A stretch of 64,000 nt of DNA, taken from NCBI GenBank assembly GCA_017549025.1, contig JAFYWB010000015.1:100866-164865 (forward strand), given 5' to 3'. The translations under genes were made by a program, and so were the position numbers. The stretch is from Treponema sp. GTDB lineage: Bacteria; Spirochaetota; Spirochaetia; Treponematales; Treponemataceae. Below are positions 1 to 8,687 of the stretch, in pieces. The notes under the pieces are model-generated. The model saw only the letters and a list, made by a program, of their open reading frames with translations, did no database searches and was not told the DNA's origin. Each line of letters starts with the position of its first letter. Position 1 is the first letter of the stretch.

Positions 1-564
1 GCAACCTTTTTTATCATCGGGCTTAACCTCCTGGTATTTCTTCTCACCAACACACTGGGGCGACTTGGCAATTACCTTGCCCTGAATGTGGTTTTAGTCC
101 ATGAATACAAGATGTACTGGCAATTCCTTACCTACATGTTTGTTCACGGAGATTTTAGCCATCTCTTTTTTAACATGCTGGGACTCTTTTTCTTTGGACT
201 GGCAGTGGAGCAAACCCTTGGCTCAAAGGAATTCCTGCTGATTTATTTCCTGTCAGGAATTTTCTGTGGCATTGCATCCTATTACTTTTATCTATTCTCT
301 GGGGCATACTTTGTGTTTCTGCTGGGAGCTTCAGGCGCTATCAATTCCCTGCTGCTAGCCTATGCGGTTATTTTTCCCCGCAATAGAATTTACCTCATGG
401 GAATTTTGCCAATTCCGGCGCCCTTGCTGGTGGCAATTTATGCAGGAATCGAAATAGCAAATCAGCTGCTAACACTACAAAATGGCGTTGCCCACATGAC
501 ACATCTTGCAGGCTTTGCCATTGCTTGGCTTTATTTTATTGTAAGGATGGGAATTAATCCATGA
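1..564 (+). CDS. Rhomboid-family intramembrane serine protease (5' end outside window)
   Basis: The reading frame is open from base 1, so the start codon and first transmembrane segment lie upstream of the window. Rhomboids cleave transmembrane proteins inside the membrane with a Ser-His dyad. Visible hallmarks are the loop and helix HGDFSHLFFNMLGLFFFG, the nucleophile motif LLGASGAIN (GxSG) and the late helix with the dyad histidine, VAHMTHLAGFAIAW. Several hydrophobic helices cover the rest. The stop overlaps the next start (ATGA at 561-564), so the two genes are translationally coupled. The family is confident; the substrate is unknown. Confidence 0.88.
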   Translation, partial: ATFFIIGLNLLVFLLTNTLGRLGNYLALNVVLVHEYKMYWQFLTYMFVHGDFSHLFFNMLGLFFFGLAVEQTLGSKEFLLIYFLSGIFCGIASYYFYLFSGAYFVFLLGASGAINSLLLAYAVIFPRNRIYLMGILPIPAPLLVAIYAGIEIANQLLTLQNGVAHMTHLAGFAIAWLYFIVRMGINP

Positions 565-1274
565 AAGGTTTGGAAAGACACATACCGATAAAAACAATTC
601 TCCTCATCCTAGCTTTTCTGCTGTGTAGCACCGCCACCTTTGCCAAGCCTACAGCAGGCCCAGCAGAGGAGGAACTGATTCGTTTTTCACTGTGGGCCAC
701 ACTGGAAGCCTATCCAGAAGCAGGTGAAGTCGTAGACATACACAATCCCTATGCCCATCCCATCAATCGACTGAAAGAAATCGCCCCTTTTTTTATAGAA
801 GGAATGGTTTGCGGCTGGAGCTTTACCTACACACCCTCCGACAAAACACGGAATGTGGAGGAATTCTTTGAGTTCAAGCCCATTCGTGACTATCCCAATC
901 TAGAATCCGCCATCAAATATACCGAACCTTGGGTTGAAGAAAATAAATTACAGTGCTGGATAGAATTCCGCTGTCCACCCCACCTTACCGCCTGGAGAAA
1001 CACCTGGAAAACCTTGGGCTACCAGCGTATTTCTGGCCGAGGACAAGGAAAGCTGGTGGAAGGCTTTGACGGTATTCATCAGGCAGCTACTACCGCCCTC
1101 AAAGAAGCAGTGAGAGAATACGCCCGCAGCATTACAAAAAACAAGCCCAAGGAAATTACTGGCGAGGTTTTACTCACGGGGCTTCCCAGCATTGGATTAA
1201 AGTCTGGCAGATACATTGTTGACCTTGATTTTTTTCTCAATGTGAGTAGAATAATAAATTATACAATATTTTAA
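561..1274 (+). CDS. Exported hypothetical protein coupled to the rhomboid
   Basis: The product is 237 aa and I do not recognise the family. The N-terminus has basic residues and a hydrophobic stretch ending in TATFAKP, a Sec signal peptide with a likely cleavage after TFA. The mature part is soluble-looking and rich in aromatic residues, with the segments CGWSFTYTPSDKTRNVEEFF and CWIEFRCPP; the cysteines could form disulfides in the periplasm. It overlaps the rhomboid stop by 4 bp and is therefore probably cotranscribed with it. It could be a rhomboid substrate or partner, but only position suggests this. Confidence 0.7.
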   Translation: MKGLERHIPIKTILLILAFLLCSTATFAKPTAGPAEEELIRFSLWATLEAYPEAGEVVDIHNPYAHPINRLKEIAPFFIEGMVCGWSFTYTPSDKTRNVEEFFEFKPIRDYPNLESAIKYTEPWVEENKLQCWIEFRCPPHLTAWRNTWKTLGYQRISGRGQGKLVEGFDGIHQAATTALKEAVREYARSITKNKPKEITGEVLLTGLPSIGLKSGRYIVDLDFFLNVSRIINYTIF

Positions 1275-1295
1275 TTTTCTGGCATGGAGGTCATG

Positions 1296-1688
1296 ATGTT
1301 GAAGTATGTTGTAAGTTTGCTTTGTGTATTGTTCGTATTTAGTGGTGTATTTGCCATTGAAGATGCTGAATCACTGCTGGCACCAGAGCCAGAGTACACA
1401 AAAACAGAAATCGTCCAGGGAAAGATTGTGAGCGATTACCTTAAGAAGGGTGGCGGAAAGGTTACCATTGAGTACATGCCCGCATACGATGAGGCTCGCT
1501 TTAAGTATTCTTGTCCTACCCCATTGTTTGAGCAGAGCACTGCTATGTTGGCCATCAAGGAATGTATCGAATCTTTTGTACGGGAACGAGGCTACTACTT
1601 CTACACCTACCTGAAGCCAGATGACACCTACTACGATGGTGGTGCAAACACAGTAATTTATACTTCCTATATTAAATTGTTGAACTAG
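1296..1688 (+). CDS. Small exported hypothetical protein
   Basis: The protein is about 130 aa with a signal peptide (MLKYVVSLLCVLFVFSGVFA) and no recognised domain. An ATG at 1284 is in frame, but a GGAGG at 1286-1290 lies inside that extension. The ribosome would then start at 1296 (or 1293), which also puts the basic residue and hydrophobic core right at the N-terminus. The mature part is acidic and tyrosine-rich (YEARFKYSCP-like and RGYYFYTYLKPDDTYYDGG segments). It sits between the rhomboid pair and pheS in the same direction. Confidence 0.6.
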   Translation: MLKYVVSLLCVLFVFSGVFAIEDAESLLAPEPEYTKTEIVQGKIVSDYLKKGGGKVTIEYMPAYDEARFKYSCPTPLFEQSTAMLAIKECIESFVRERGYYFYTYLKPDDTYYDGGANTVIYTSYIKLLN

Positions 1689-1700
1689 TCGGAGAAATTG

Positions 1701-3257
1701 ATGGATATTCAAGCCCTCATTAAGAATTTGCACCCCTTGGAAATTCGGGTGCTGTTGAAATATACCCCAAGCGATGAACTGACATCAGATTTATTGCAGA
1801 AAGAATTAGACTACAAGGAAGGGCATGCAAATCAAGCCTTTTCATGGCTTTCGGGCAAGAATATTATTAGCGTTGTACGGAGGGAGCCACACACCTTTTT
1901 TGAGCTTACCGATTTAGGTCGTGAGTATGCAGAAAAGGGGACTCCCGAAAGTAGAATTATATCCTTCCTGAAGGATTCTGGTGCCCACAGCTTACCAGAA
2001 ATTGCTGCAGCCTTGAGCTTGGAAAACAAGGATGTAGGAAGTGCCTTTGGAATGCTGTCTAAGCAGGGTGTTCTTGCTATGGACGGAGACAAAAAGGCCG
2101 CTTACACAGGAGCTGCATTGCCAGAAGCCTTGGCTACCACCGCAGAATTGCTGAAAAAGGCCGTTGCTGCAGAAGCTGGTCTTTTGGATCAGGCAAATCT
2201 CTCTGAAGCAGAAAAGAAGCTGATGGGTGGTTTGGCAAAGAAGCGTGGTGCTACCGATGTTCCTTTCCGCATGGTGGAACGAGAAACCGTAGTATATAAG
2301 CTGGAGCCCATTGCCACAGAAGTAAAGGCTGGCTTGGAGCAGGCTGGTATTACTGGAAACGAAATCGGTTCTCTTACCTCCAAGATTCTTGCTGATGGTA
2401 GCTGGAAGACAGGAACCTTCCGTGGATACAACATTGCAGTTCCCCCTGCACGTATTATTCCTGGAAGAACCAATCCCTACGTGTCATTCTTGGAAAGCGT
2501 AAAAGACAAGCTCTGTTCCCTTGGATTTGAAGAATTTGACGGTCCACTGGTAGAAACCGAGTTCTGGAACTCAGACGCATTGTTTATGCCCCAGTTCCAT
2601 GCTGCTCGTGACATTCATGACGTATATTACGTGAAGAATCCTACCCATGCCAAGTTTATTGAAGAGCCCTATCTTTCCAATGTAGCTGCTGCCCACCAAA
2701 ATGGTGGTAACACTGGTAGCCGTGGTTGGAATTATAGCTTTGACCGTGATTTTACCCGTCGCTTGATTCTCCGCAGCCAGGGAACCGTTTTGTCTGCCCA
2801 TCAGCTGGCAAAGGCAAAGATTCCTGGTAAATACTTTGGTATTGCCCGCTGCTTCCGCTACGATAAGGTTGACGCCACCCACCTGTCTGACTTCTACCAG
2901 ACTGAGGGAATCGTATTGGGAGATGAGGTAAACTTGAAGACCTTGCTGGGCTTCTTGGAAATGTTCGCAGTGGAAATTGCAGGGGCAACTGATGTAAAGT
3001 ATGTTCCTGGATACTTCCCCTTCACCGAGCCTTCCATTGAGGTGCATATCAAACACCCTGTTTTGGGTTGGTTTGAGTTGGGTGGTTCTGGAATCTTCCG
3101 TCCCGAAGTAACAAAGGCCATGGGTATTGATGTACCAGTGCTTGCTTGGGGAATTGGAATTGACCGAATGGCTTTGATGGCCTTGGGCTTGAACGACCTG
3201 CGTGAGCTGTTCAGTGAGGACATTGAGCAGGTTCGCCTCCGAAAGGCTCGCTACTAA
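1701..3257 (+). CDS. pheS: Phenylalanine-tRNA ligase alpha subunit, archaeal/eukaryotic type
   Basis: Charges tRNA-Phe as the catalytic alpha subunit of a class II synthetase. At about 518 aa it is much longer than the roughly 330-aa bacterial form. The N-terminal 200 residues hold winged-helix-like repeats (ALTELxxLL-type helices, LTDLGREYAEKG) typical of the archaeal/eukaryotic type. Catalytic motifs are visible: FRYDKVDATHLSDFYQTEG (motif 2 region) and WGIGIDRMAL (motif 3). A TTG at 1698 could start translation, but GGAG at 1691-1694 fits ATG 1701. The beta-subunit gene is not adjacent, so pheT must lie elsewhere. A strong terminator follows. Confidence 0.93.
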   Translation: MDIQALIKNLHPLEIRVLLKYTPSDELTSDLLQKELDYKEGHANQAFSWLSGKNIISVVRREPHTFFELTDLGREYAEKGTPESRIISFLKDSGAHSLPEIAAALSLENKDVGSAFGMLSKQGVLAMDGDKKAAYTGAALPEALATTAELLKKAVAAEAGLLDQANLSEAEKKLMGGLAKKRGATDVPFRMVERETVVYKLEPIATEVKAGLEQAGITGNEIGSLTSKILADGSWKTGTFRGYNIAVPPARIIPGRTNPYVSFLESVKDKLCSLGFEEFDGPLVETEFWNSDALFMPQFHAARDIHDVYYVKNPTHAKFIEEPYLSNVAAAHQNGGNTGSRGWNYSFDRDFTRRLILRSQGTVLSAHQLAKAKIPGKYFGIARCFRYDKVDATHLSDFYQTEGIVLGDEVNLKTLLGFLEMFAVEIAGATDVKYVPGYFPFTEPSIEVHIKHPVLGWFELGGSGIFRPEVTKAMGIDVPVLAWGIGIDRMALMALGLNDLRELFSEDIEQVRLRKARY

Positions 3258-3296
3258 TTCCTGTTACAGCAACGCATTAAATCTTTATAATTACAC

Positions 3297-3326
3297 AAGG
3301 GCTGCCCAACAAGGCAGCCCTTTTTA
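3297..3326 (+). terminator. Rho-independent terminator of pheS
   Basis: A perfect 8-bp stem, GGGCTGCC at 3299-3306 and GGCAGCCC at 3313-3320, closes a 6-nt loop and is followed by TTTTT. It lies 40 bp after the pheS stop. Confidence 0.9.
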
Positions 3327-3327
3327 C

Positions 3328-3356
3328 TTGCGTTTTATTCATTTTAGCTATATACT
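3328..3356 (+). promoter_or_regulatory. Sigma-70-like promoter for the acyl-CoA ligase
   Basis: TTGCGT (3328-3333), a 17-bp spacer and TATACT (3351-3356), placed directly after the pheS terminator and 57 bp before the ligase start. Read from sequence only. Confidence 0.6.
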
Positions 3357-3412
3357 AGTAAGCAAGAATTACAAAATGCCAAACTATGTCATTTTGAAAT
3401 CTGGAGATTGTA

Positions 3413-5320
3413 ATGGCACACACAGTACCACAAATGTTAAAAGAAACAACCCTTCAATATCCCAATGTTGCAGCTCAGTATGCAAAGGACACAGAAGGGA
3501 ATTTTAAACCAGTAACCTACAAGCAGTTACTTGATACAAGCTATCATTTTGGTGGCGGACTGCTTTCCTTGGGCACAGTACGGGGAGAGCATGTTGGACT
3601 TTTGGCAGACAACCGCAAGGAATGGTTACAAGCAGACATGGGAATTATGGCCATTGGTGCCGTTGACGTTCCCAGAGGCTGCGATGCCACAGAGCGAGAG
3701 CTTCGGTTCATTTTTTCTACAGCCGAATGCAAGACCATTGTGGTGGAAAATGAGGCTCAAATCCAGAAGGTGCTTGGATTCAAGGAAGATTTGCCCAACC
3801 TCTGCCGCTTCATCAGTTTTGATGCAGTACAGGAAGAAACAAAGTCAAAATCCAAGGAAGCAGGCGTAGAAGTTCTGCAGTTTGAAGAGGTTTTGCAGCT
3901 GGGAACAGAATATTGTCAGCAAAATCCCACCAAGCTGGACGAAGAGCTGGACAAGGGAAAATCTGATGATTTAGCCTGCTTGATTTTTACCTCTGGAACC
4001 ACAGGAGAGCCCAAGGGTGTTATGTTGACTCATGGCAACTTCCTTGCCCAGCTGGAAGACCTGCGGACGAGAATTTATTTGCATCCTGGGGAGCGCTGCC
4101 TTTCTGTTCTGCCTGTTTGGCATGCCTTTGAGCGCTTGTGCGAGTATGTGGTGCTGTTCCAAGCAGGAGGACTGTGTTATTCCAAGCCTGTGGGAAGCAT
4201 TTTGTTGGCAGACTTCTTGAAGATTAATCCCCAGATGCTGCCCGCAGTTCCTCGTGTTTTTGAGGCAGTGTACGAGGGCGTAAACCGTACCATGCGAAAG
4301 ACTGGTGGCGTGGTGTATGCCCTGTTCAAGTTCTTTGTAGCTGTGGCAATCCTTCATTCTCGAATCCACCGTCGCCTTTTTAGACAAACAGCCCGATTCA
4401 AGAACGATTATCTTGTTCTGTCTTGGATTGTGCTTTTCATTCCTTGGCTGCTGCTGTATCCTTTGAAGGCCCTTGGCGGAGTGATTATCTTTAAGAAAAT
4501 CCGTGCCAAGTTGGGAAATAACTTCCGTGGTGGTGTTTCTGGTGGTGGTGCATTGCCTCCACAGATTGACGAATTCTTCTGGGCTATTGGAGTGAACCTG
4601 GTGGAAGGTTATGGCCTTACAGAAACAGCTCCAGTAGTTTCTGTTCGTCCCTTTAGGTCTCCTGTTTTTGGAACCATTGGTCGGCCTTTGAAGGATGTGC
4701 AGGTGCGCATTGTGGACGAAAATGGCAACGTGCTGCCTAAGTGCCAGAAGGGAACCGTTCAGGTAAAGGGCCCCACCGTTATGAAGGGCTACTACAAGCG
4801 TGATGATTTGACTGCCAAGGTAATCGACAAGGACGGCTGGTTTGACACTGGCGACATTGGCTTGCTGACCTTGGGCGGAGAATTGGTGCTCCGTGGCCGA
4901 ATCAAAGATACCATTGTTTTGCGTGGTGGCGAGAACGTGGAGCCCCTTTCCATTGAAATGCGGTTGAACAATTCCCGCTTTATTGCTCAATCCATGGTGG
5001 TAGGTCAGGATCAGCGGTTCTTGGCTGCGTTGATTGTACCTTCTGAAGAAGAGATTGTAGGTTATGCCCAGGAGCAGCAGATTCCTTATAACAGCTACAG
5101 CGAGTTGCTGAAAACTCAGGAAATCAAAAAGCTTATTGATACTGAGATTCAAACTGCCATTAGTGCCAAGAACGGATTCCGCTTGTTTGAGAAGGTTTCT
5201 CGTTTTGCCATTTTGGAAAAGCCCTTTGTGGTGGGCGAAACCCTTTCTGCCAAGCAGGAAATCATGCGACACAAGATTTCCCAGCTCTACGAAAAAGAGA
5301 TTACGGAATTGTTCAAGTAG
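3413..5320 (+). CDS. Long-chain fatty acid-CoA ligase (AMP-binding)
   Basis: Activates fatty acids with ATP to acyl-AMP and then acyl-CoA, for membrane lipid synthesis or salvage. The 635-aa protein has the AMP-binding signature LIFTSGTTGEPKGVMLTH, the adenylate motif VEGYGLTETAPVVS, the hinge-region GWFDTGDIG and the LRGRIKDTIVLRGGENVEP segment. A hydrophobic insert (LSWIVLFIPWLLLYPLKAL) suggests membrane attachment, as in spirochaete FadD-like enzymes. GGAGA at 3402-3406 supports the chosen ATG. It is monocistronic, with its own promoter and a terminator. Chain-length preference cannot be read from the sequence. Confidence 0.92.
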   Translation: MAHTVPQMLKETTLQYPNVAAQYAKDTEGNFKPVTYKQLLDTSYHFGGGLLSLGTVRGEHVGLLADNRKEWLQADMGIMAIGAVDVPRGCDATERELRFIFSTAECKTIVVENEAQIQKVLGFKEDLPNLCRFISFDAVQEETKSKSKEAGVEVLQFEEVLQLGTEYCQQNPTKLDEELDKGKSDDLACLIFTSGTTGEPKGVMLTHGNFLAQLEDLRTRIYLHPGERCLSVLPVWHAFERLCEYVVLFQAGGLCYSKPVGSILLADFLKINPQMLPAVPRVFEAVYEGVNRTMRKTGGVVYALFKFFVAVAILHSRIHRRLFRQTARFKNDYLVLSWIVLFIPWLLLYPLKALGGVIIFKKIRAKLGNNFRGGVSGGGALPPQIDEFFWAIGVNLVEGYGLTETAPVVSVRPFRSPVFGTIGRPLKDVQVRIVDENGNVLPKCQKGTVQVKGPTVMKGYYKRDDLTAKVIDKDGWFDTGDIGLLTLGGELVLRGRIKDTIVLRGGENVEPLSIEMRLNNSRFIAQSMVVGQDQRFLAALIVPSEEEIVGYAQEQQIPYNSYSELLKTQEIKKLIDTEIQTAISAKNGFRLFEKVSRFAILEKPFVVGETLSAKQEIMRHKISQLYEKEITELFK

Positions 5321-5337
5321 TTTGAACGAGGGATGAG

Positions 5338-5370
5338 AAAACTCCAAGGTGTGAACCTTGGAGTTTTTTT
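5338..5370 (+). terminator. Rho-independent terminator of the acyl-CoA ligase
   Basis: ACTCCAAGGT (5341-5350) and ACCTTGGAGT (5355-5364) form a 10-bp stem with a GTGA loop, followed by a run of T. It marks the left edge of the AT-rich island. Confidence 0.92.
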
Positions 5371-5468
5371 GTGGGAGGTGGGAGGTGATATAACATTCCT
5401 TATTTTTAAATGTCGTCCCTACATCAAATAGATAATTTATGATAGAATGGATGAGAAAGGGATGGGAA

Positions 5469-8400
5469 ATGAGTAAATTTCACAATGAAAAAACACGTGT
5501 TCAAATGCCTGCACTGGTACATCTTGGTAAACTAGGTTATACCTACATCGGAAAGATGTATGAAGAAAATGCTGGAGAAACCTTTAATTCAGATACAAAT
5601 ATTCTCATTGATATATTTCATGAGGCTTTCAAGCGACTGAATCCAGGTAAGGAAGAGGAATGGCTTGGAGTGTACAATGATATCATCAAAGAATTGAATG
5701 ATGATGACTTGGGAAAACAATTTTATGAGCGACTCATCTCCATTTCTCCCTACAAATTGATTAATTTTGAAGAGCCAGAAAATAATTTTTATCATTGTAC
5801 AGCTGAGTTTACCTATCGTAATGGAGATGAAGAGTTTCGGCCTGATATTACTCTTTTTGTAAACGGTCTTCCTTTGGTTTTTATTGAAGTCAAAAAGACA
5901 AATAATGTGGGAAGCATGGTTGCAGAAGCGGACCGTATGACGAAGATTCGTTTCCCTAATAAGAAATTTCGCCGTTTTATAAACATAACCCAGCTAATGA
6001 TTTTTTCCAATAATATGGAATATTCATGCCAAAACGGTATAGTGCCCATTGAAGGAGCTTGCTATTGCACAGGAAGTCGAAAGCAAGCTTTTTTCAATTG
6101 TTTTAGGGAAGATAATTTTTCAAATCACCCAATTCCACCATTTATTGCTGATTTTCCCTACAGAAAAGTAGAGGAAAAAATTGAAAAGAAAATCCTTTCT
6201 GATTTTAACTGTCAAGTTATAAGGCAATCACCAGAATATCACACTAATCTTGACATAAACACACCCACAAACAGAATCCTCACCTCCATGTGCAGTCCAG
6301 AACGTCTACTTTTCATTTTAAAATATGGAATTGCCTATGTAAAATCGGAGCGAGAAGTTGATGGCAAAATCGAAACTACAGACCAAAAGCACATTATGCG
6401 GTACCAGCAATTGTTTGCATCCATGGCCATTAGAGAAGCTTTGAAATCAGGAAGAAAATCTGGCATTGTATGGCATACCCAAGGTTCTGGAAAAACAGCA
6501 TTATCATATTATTTGACGAAAATACTTACAGATTTTTATACCGCACAAAATAAAGTTACAAAATTTTATTTCATTGTTGACAGATTGGATTTGTTGGAAC
6601 AAGCAAAACAGGAATTTGAAGCCCGTGGATTACAAATCAACACGGCAAATAGCAAGTCTGAGCTTATGGAACAATTTCGGACAAATCAAAGTCAAGAAGG
6701 GAATACTGGTAAGGCAGAAATTACTGTAGTCAATATTCAAAAGGTAGAGGAAGACAATCATACGATTCCAGTTAAAGATTATGCCACCAACCTACAGCGT
6801 ATCTTTATTATAGATGAAGCCCATCGTGGTTACAAACCAGATGGATGTTTCCTTGCGAATCTTTTTAATGCTGATAAAGAAGCTGTAAAAATAGCTCTAA
6901 CAGGAACCCCGATTCTTAAAGAGGAAAAATCAAGCTGTTCTGTCTTTGGAGATTATTTTCATGCCTACTACTACGATAAATCAATTTCAGATGGTTATAC
7001 ATTAAAAATCCTTCGAGAAGAAATTGAAACATCTTATCGCAAGCGACTGACAGAAGCCTATCAAAACCTTGAGAAGCTTGTTACAAAAGGAGATCTTAAA
7101 AAAGAAGATATTATTTCTCATGATTCTTATGTGAAGGAACTACTCAGATATATCATAAAAGATTTGATAACTTTCCGAGCCTTACAAGGAGATGCAACCC
7201 TTGGTGGAATGATTATTTGTGAAACAAGTGAACAAGCTCGAAAACTTTTTCAATATTTTGATGAAATTCAACATGAAATTCATGGAGAATCAGGGAATGG
7301 AAATCCTGCAAAGAATCCACCACTAAAACCAGGACTTATTCTTTACGATAGTGACGACAAGGAAACAAGAAAGCAAATTGTAAAAGACTTTAAGAAAAAT
7401 TTTACCATTGACATATTGATTGTATACAATATGCTCCTTACAGGGTTTGATGCTCCAAGACTAAAACGACTCTACTTTGGGCGTAAGCTAAAAGATCATG
7501 GCCTACTCCAAGCAATTACCCGTGTAAATCGTCCCTATAGCTCTGAGCATGGAGAGCAAAGATACGGAACTGTAATTGATTTTGCAGATATAAAGGCAAA
7601 TTTTGATGAAATTAATAATAAATATATAAAAGAATTCCAAAAATTTAGTAATGAAGATGAAACTGGTATAAAAAATCTTCCAGATATGTTTATTCAGGTT
7701 TTAGAGCAAAAAGATGAAATTGTACGACAAATGAAAGAAGTGAGACAAGTTCTTTCCAATTATGATATTTCAAATGCAGAAATATTTGACAGACAAATCA
7801 CAGAACTTGAAAACAAAAAAGAATTGTTTGAACTTAGAACAGCCTTAACAAATGCAAAAAGCCTGTTCAACTTAGTGAGAACCTACGGAGATGAAGAATT
7901 AAAACACATTTTCTCAAAATTAATCATAGAAAAACTACCAGATATGCTCATTGCTGTTCAAGCCAGAATAAATGAAATAAATACTTTGGAAACATTTGAA
8001 ACAAGTGATGAAGTCAAAATGCTTATTAACGAAGCAATGATGAATATTCAATTTAATTTTTCAATGATAGGAAAAGAGGAATTAAAACTTGTTGATAACG
8101 GTGCTGAACTTCAAGAAAAACTAAACAAGACTTTACAAGAGTTTAAAGATTATTACGACCCAGAAGATCCAGAATACATAACCTTAGCAGAAGCTTTTCG
8201 GCTAAGATTTAAGCAACATAAGTTTAAGCCCGAAAATATGGCTCAGTACAATGAAGAAACAGTTGCAATGGATGAAATCTATAAAAAGATTCGTGCATTA
8301 CGCAGAAAGGATGATGCATTACTATCTCGTTACAATGGCGATAAAAAATTTGTTCGCGTTCATAAGAGAATTGTAGAGGAAAATGCAAAACGCAAAGAAC

Positions 8401-8663
8401 GAAATACACAACCTATCATTTCCATCTATACAGATGATATTGTAGATGTTATGTTAAAAGTAAAATCAACAATAGACCAACAAGTATATGACAGAAACGA
8501 CATTCTAAAAAAAGATGCATATTTTGCAGAAGCAGTATTTTCGTTAATTGATGAATGTCTTTATAAATTGAACATACAATCCGAGGTTGAAGATTGTGAC
8601 TTTATTCAAGGAAAAATAAGCAAACAATACTTGAATCAATATCATGATTATTATGCTAGTTAA
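5469..8663 (+). CDS. hsdR: Type I restriction endonuclease subunit R
   Basis: Motor and nuclease subunit of a type I restriction-modification complex; it translocates DNA with ATP and cuts far from the recognition site. Counting from the in-frame ATG at 5439, the N-terminal nuclease shows RPDITLF...VFIEVKK (D136, E150, K152). The helicase has Walker A TQGSGKTALS near residue 348, IIDEAHRGY near 460, and motif VI-like AITRVNRPY. The C-terminal half is a long helical region that would contact HsdM. The start MSKFHNEKTR at 5469 is preferred because an AAGGGATGGG run precedes it. Codons are much more AT-rich than in the preceding gene. It is first in an hsdR-hsdM-fic-DUF1016-hsdS operon. Confidence 0.94.
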   Translation: MSKFHNEKTRVQMPALVHLGKLGYTYIGKMYEENAGETFNSDTNILIDIFHEAFKRLNPGKEEEWLGVYNDIIKELNDDDLGKQFYERLISISPYKLINFEEPENNFYHCTAEFTYRNGDEEFRPDITLFVNGLPLVFIEVKKTNNVGSMVAEADRMTKIRFPNKKFRRFINITQLMIFSNNMEYSCQNGIVPIEGACYCTGSRKQAFFNCFREDNFSNHPIPPFIADFPYRKVEEKIEKKILSDFNCQVIRQSPEYHTNLDINTPTNRILTSMCSPERLLFILKYGIAYVKSEREVDGKIETTDQKHIMRYQQLFASMAIREALKSGRKSGIVWHTQGSGKTALSYYLTKILTDFYTAQNKVTKFYFIVDRLDLLEQAKQEFEARGLQINTANSKSELMEQFRTNQSQEGNTGKAEITVVNIQKVEEDNHTIPVKDYATNLQRIFIIDEAHRGYKPDGCFLANLFNADKEAVKIALTGTPILKEEKSSCSVFGDYFHAYYYDKSISDGYTLKILREEIETSYRKRLTEAYQNLEKLVTKGDLKKEDIISHDSYVKELLRYIIKDLITFRALQGDATLGGMIICETSEQARKLFQYFDEIQHEIHGESGNGNPAKNPPLKPGLILYDSDDKETRKQIVKDFKKNFTIDILIVYNMLLTGFDAPRLKRLYFGRKLKDHGLLQAITRVNRPYSSEHGEQRYGTVIDFADIKANFDEINNKYIKEFQKFSNEDETGIKNLPDMFIQVLEQKDEIVRQMKEVRQVLSNYDISNAEIFDRQITELENKKELFELRTALTNAKSLFNLVRTYGDEELKHIFSKLIIEKLPDMLIAVQARINEINTLETFETSDEVKMLINEAMMNIQFNFSMIGKEELKLVDNGAELQEKLNKTLQEFKDYYDPEDPEYITLAEAFRLRFKQHKFKPENMAQYNEETVAMDEIYKKIRALRRKDDALLSRYNGDKKFVRVHKRIVEENAKRKERNTQPIISIYTDDIVDVMLKVKSTIDQQVYDRNDILKKDAYFAEAVFSLIDECLYKLNIQSEVEDCDFIQGKISKQYLNQYHDYYAS

Positions 8664-8687
8664 ATCATTGAACAATTGGGGGAAAAG

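Noticed and set aside
3971..5347. 458-codon open frame on the minus strand over the acyl-CoA ligase
   Set aside because: Shadow frame of a clear AMP-binding enzyme; its peptide has no domain pattern and no ribosome-binding site.
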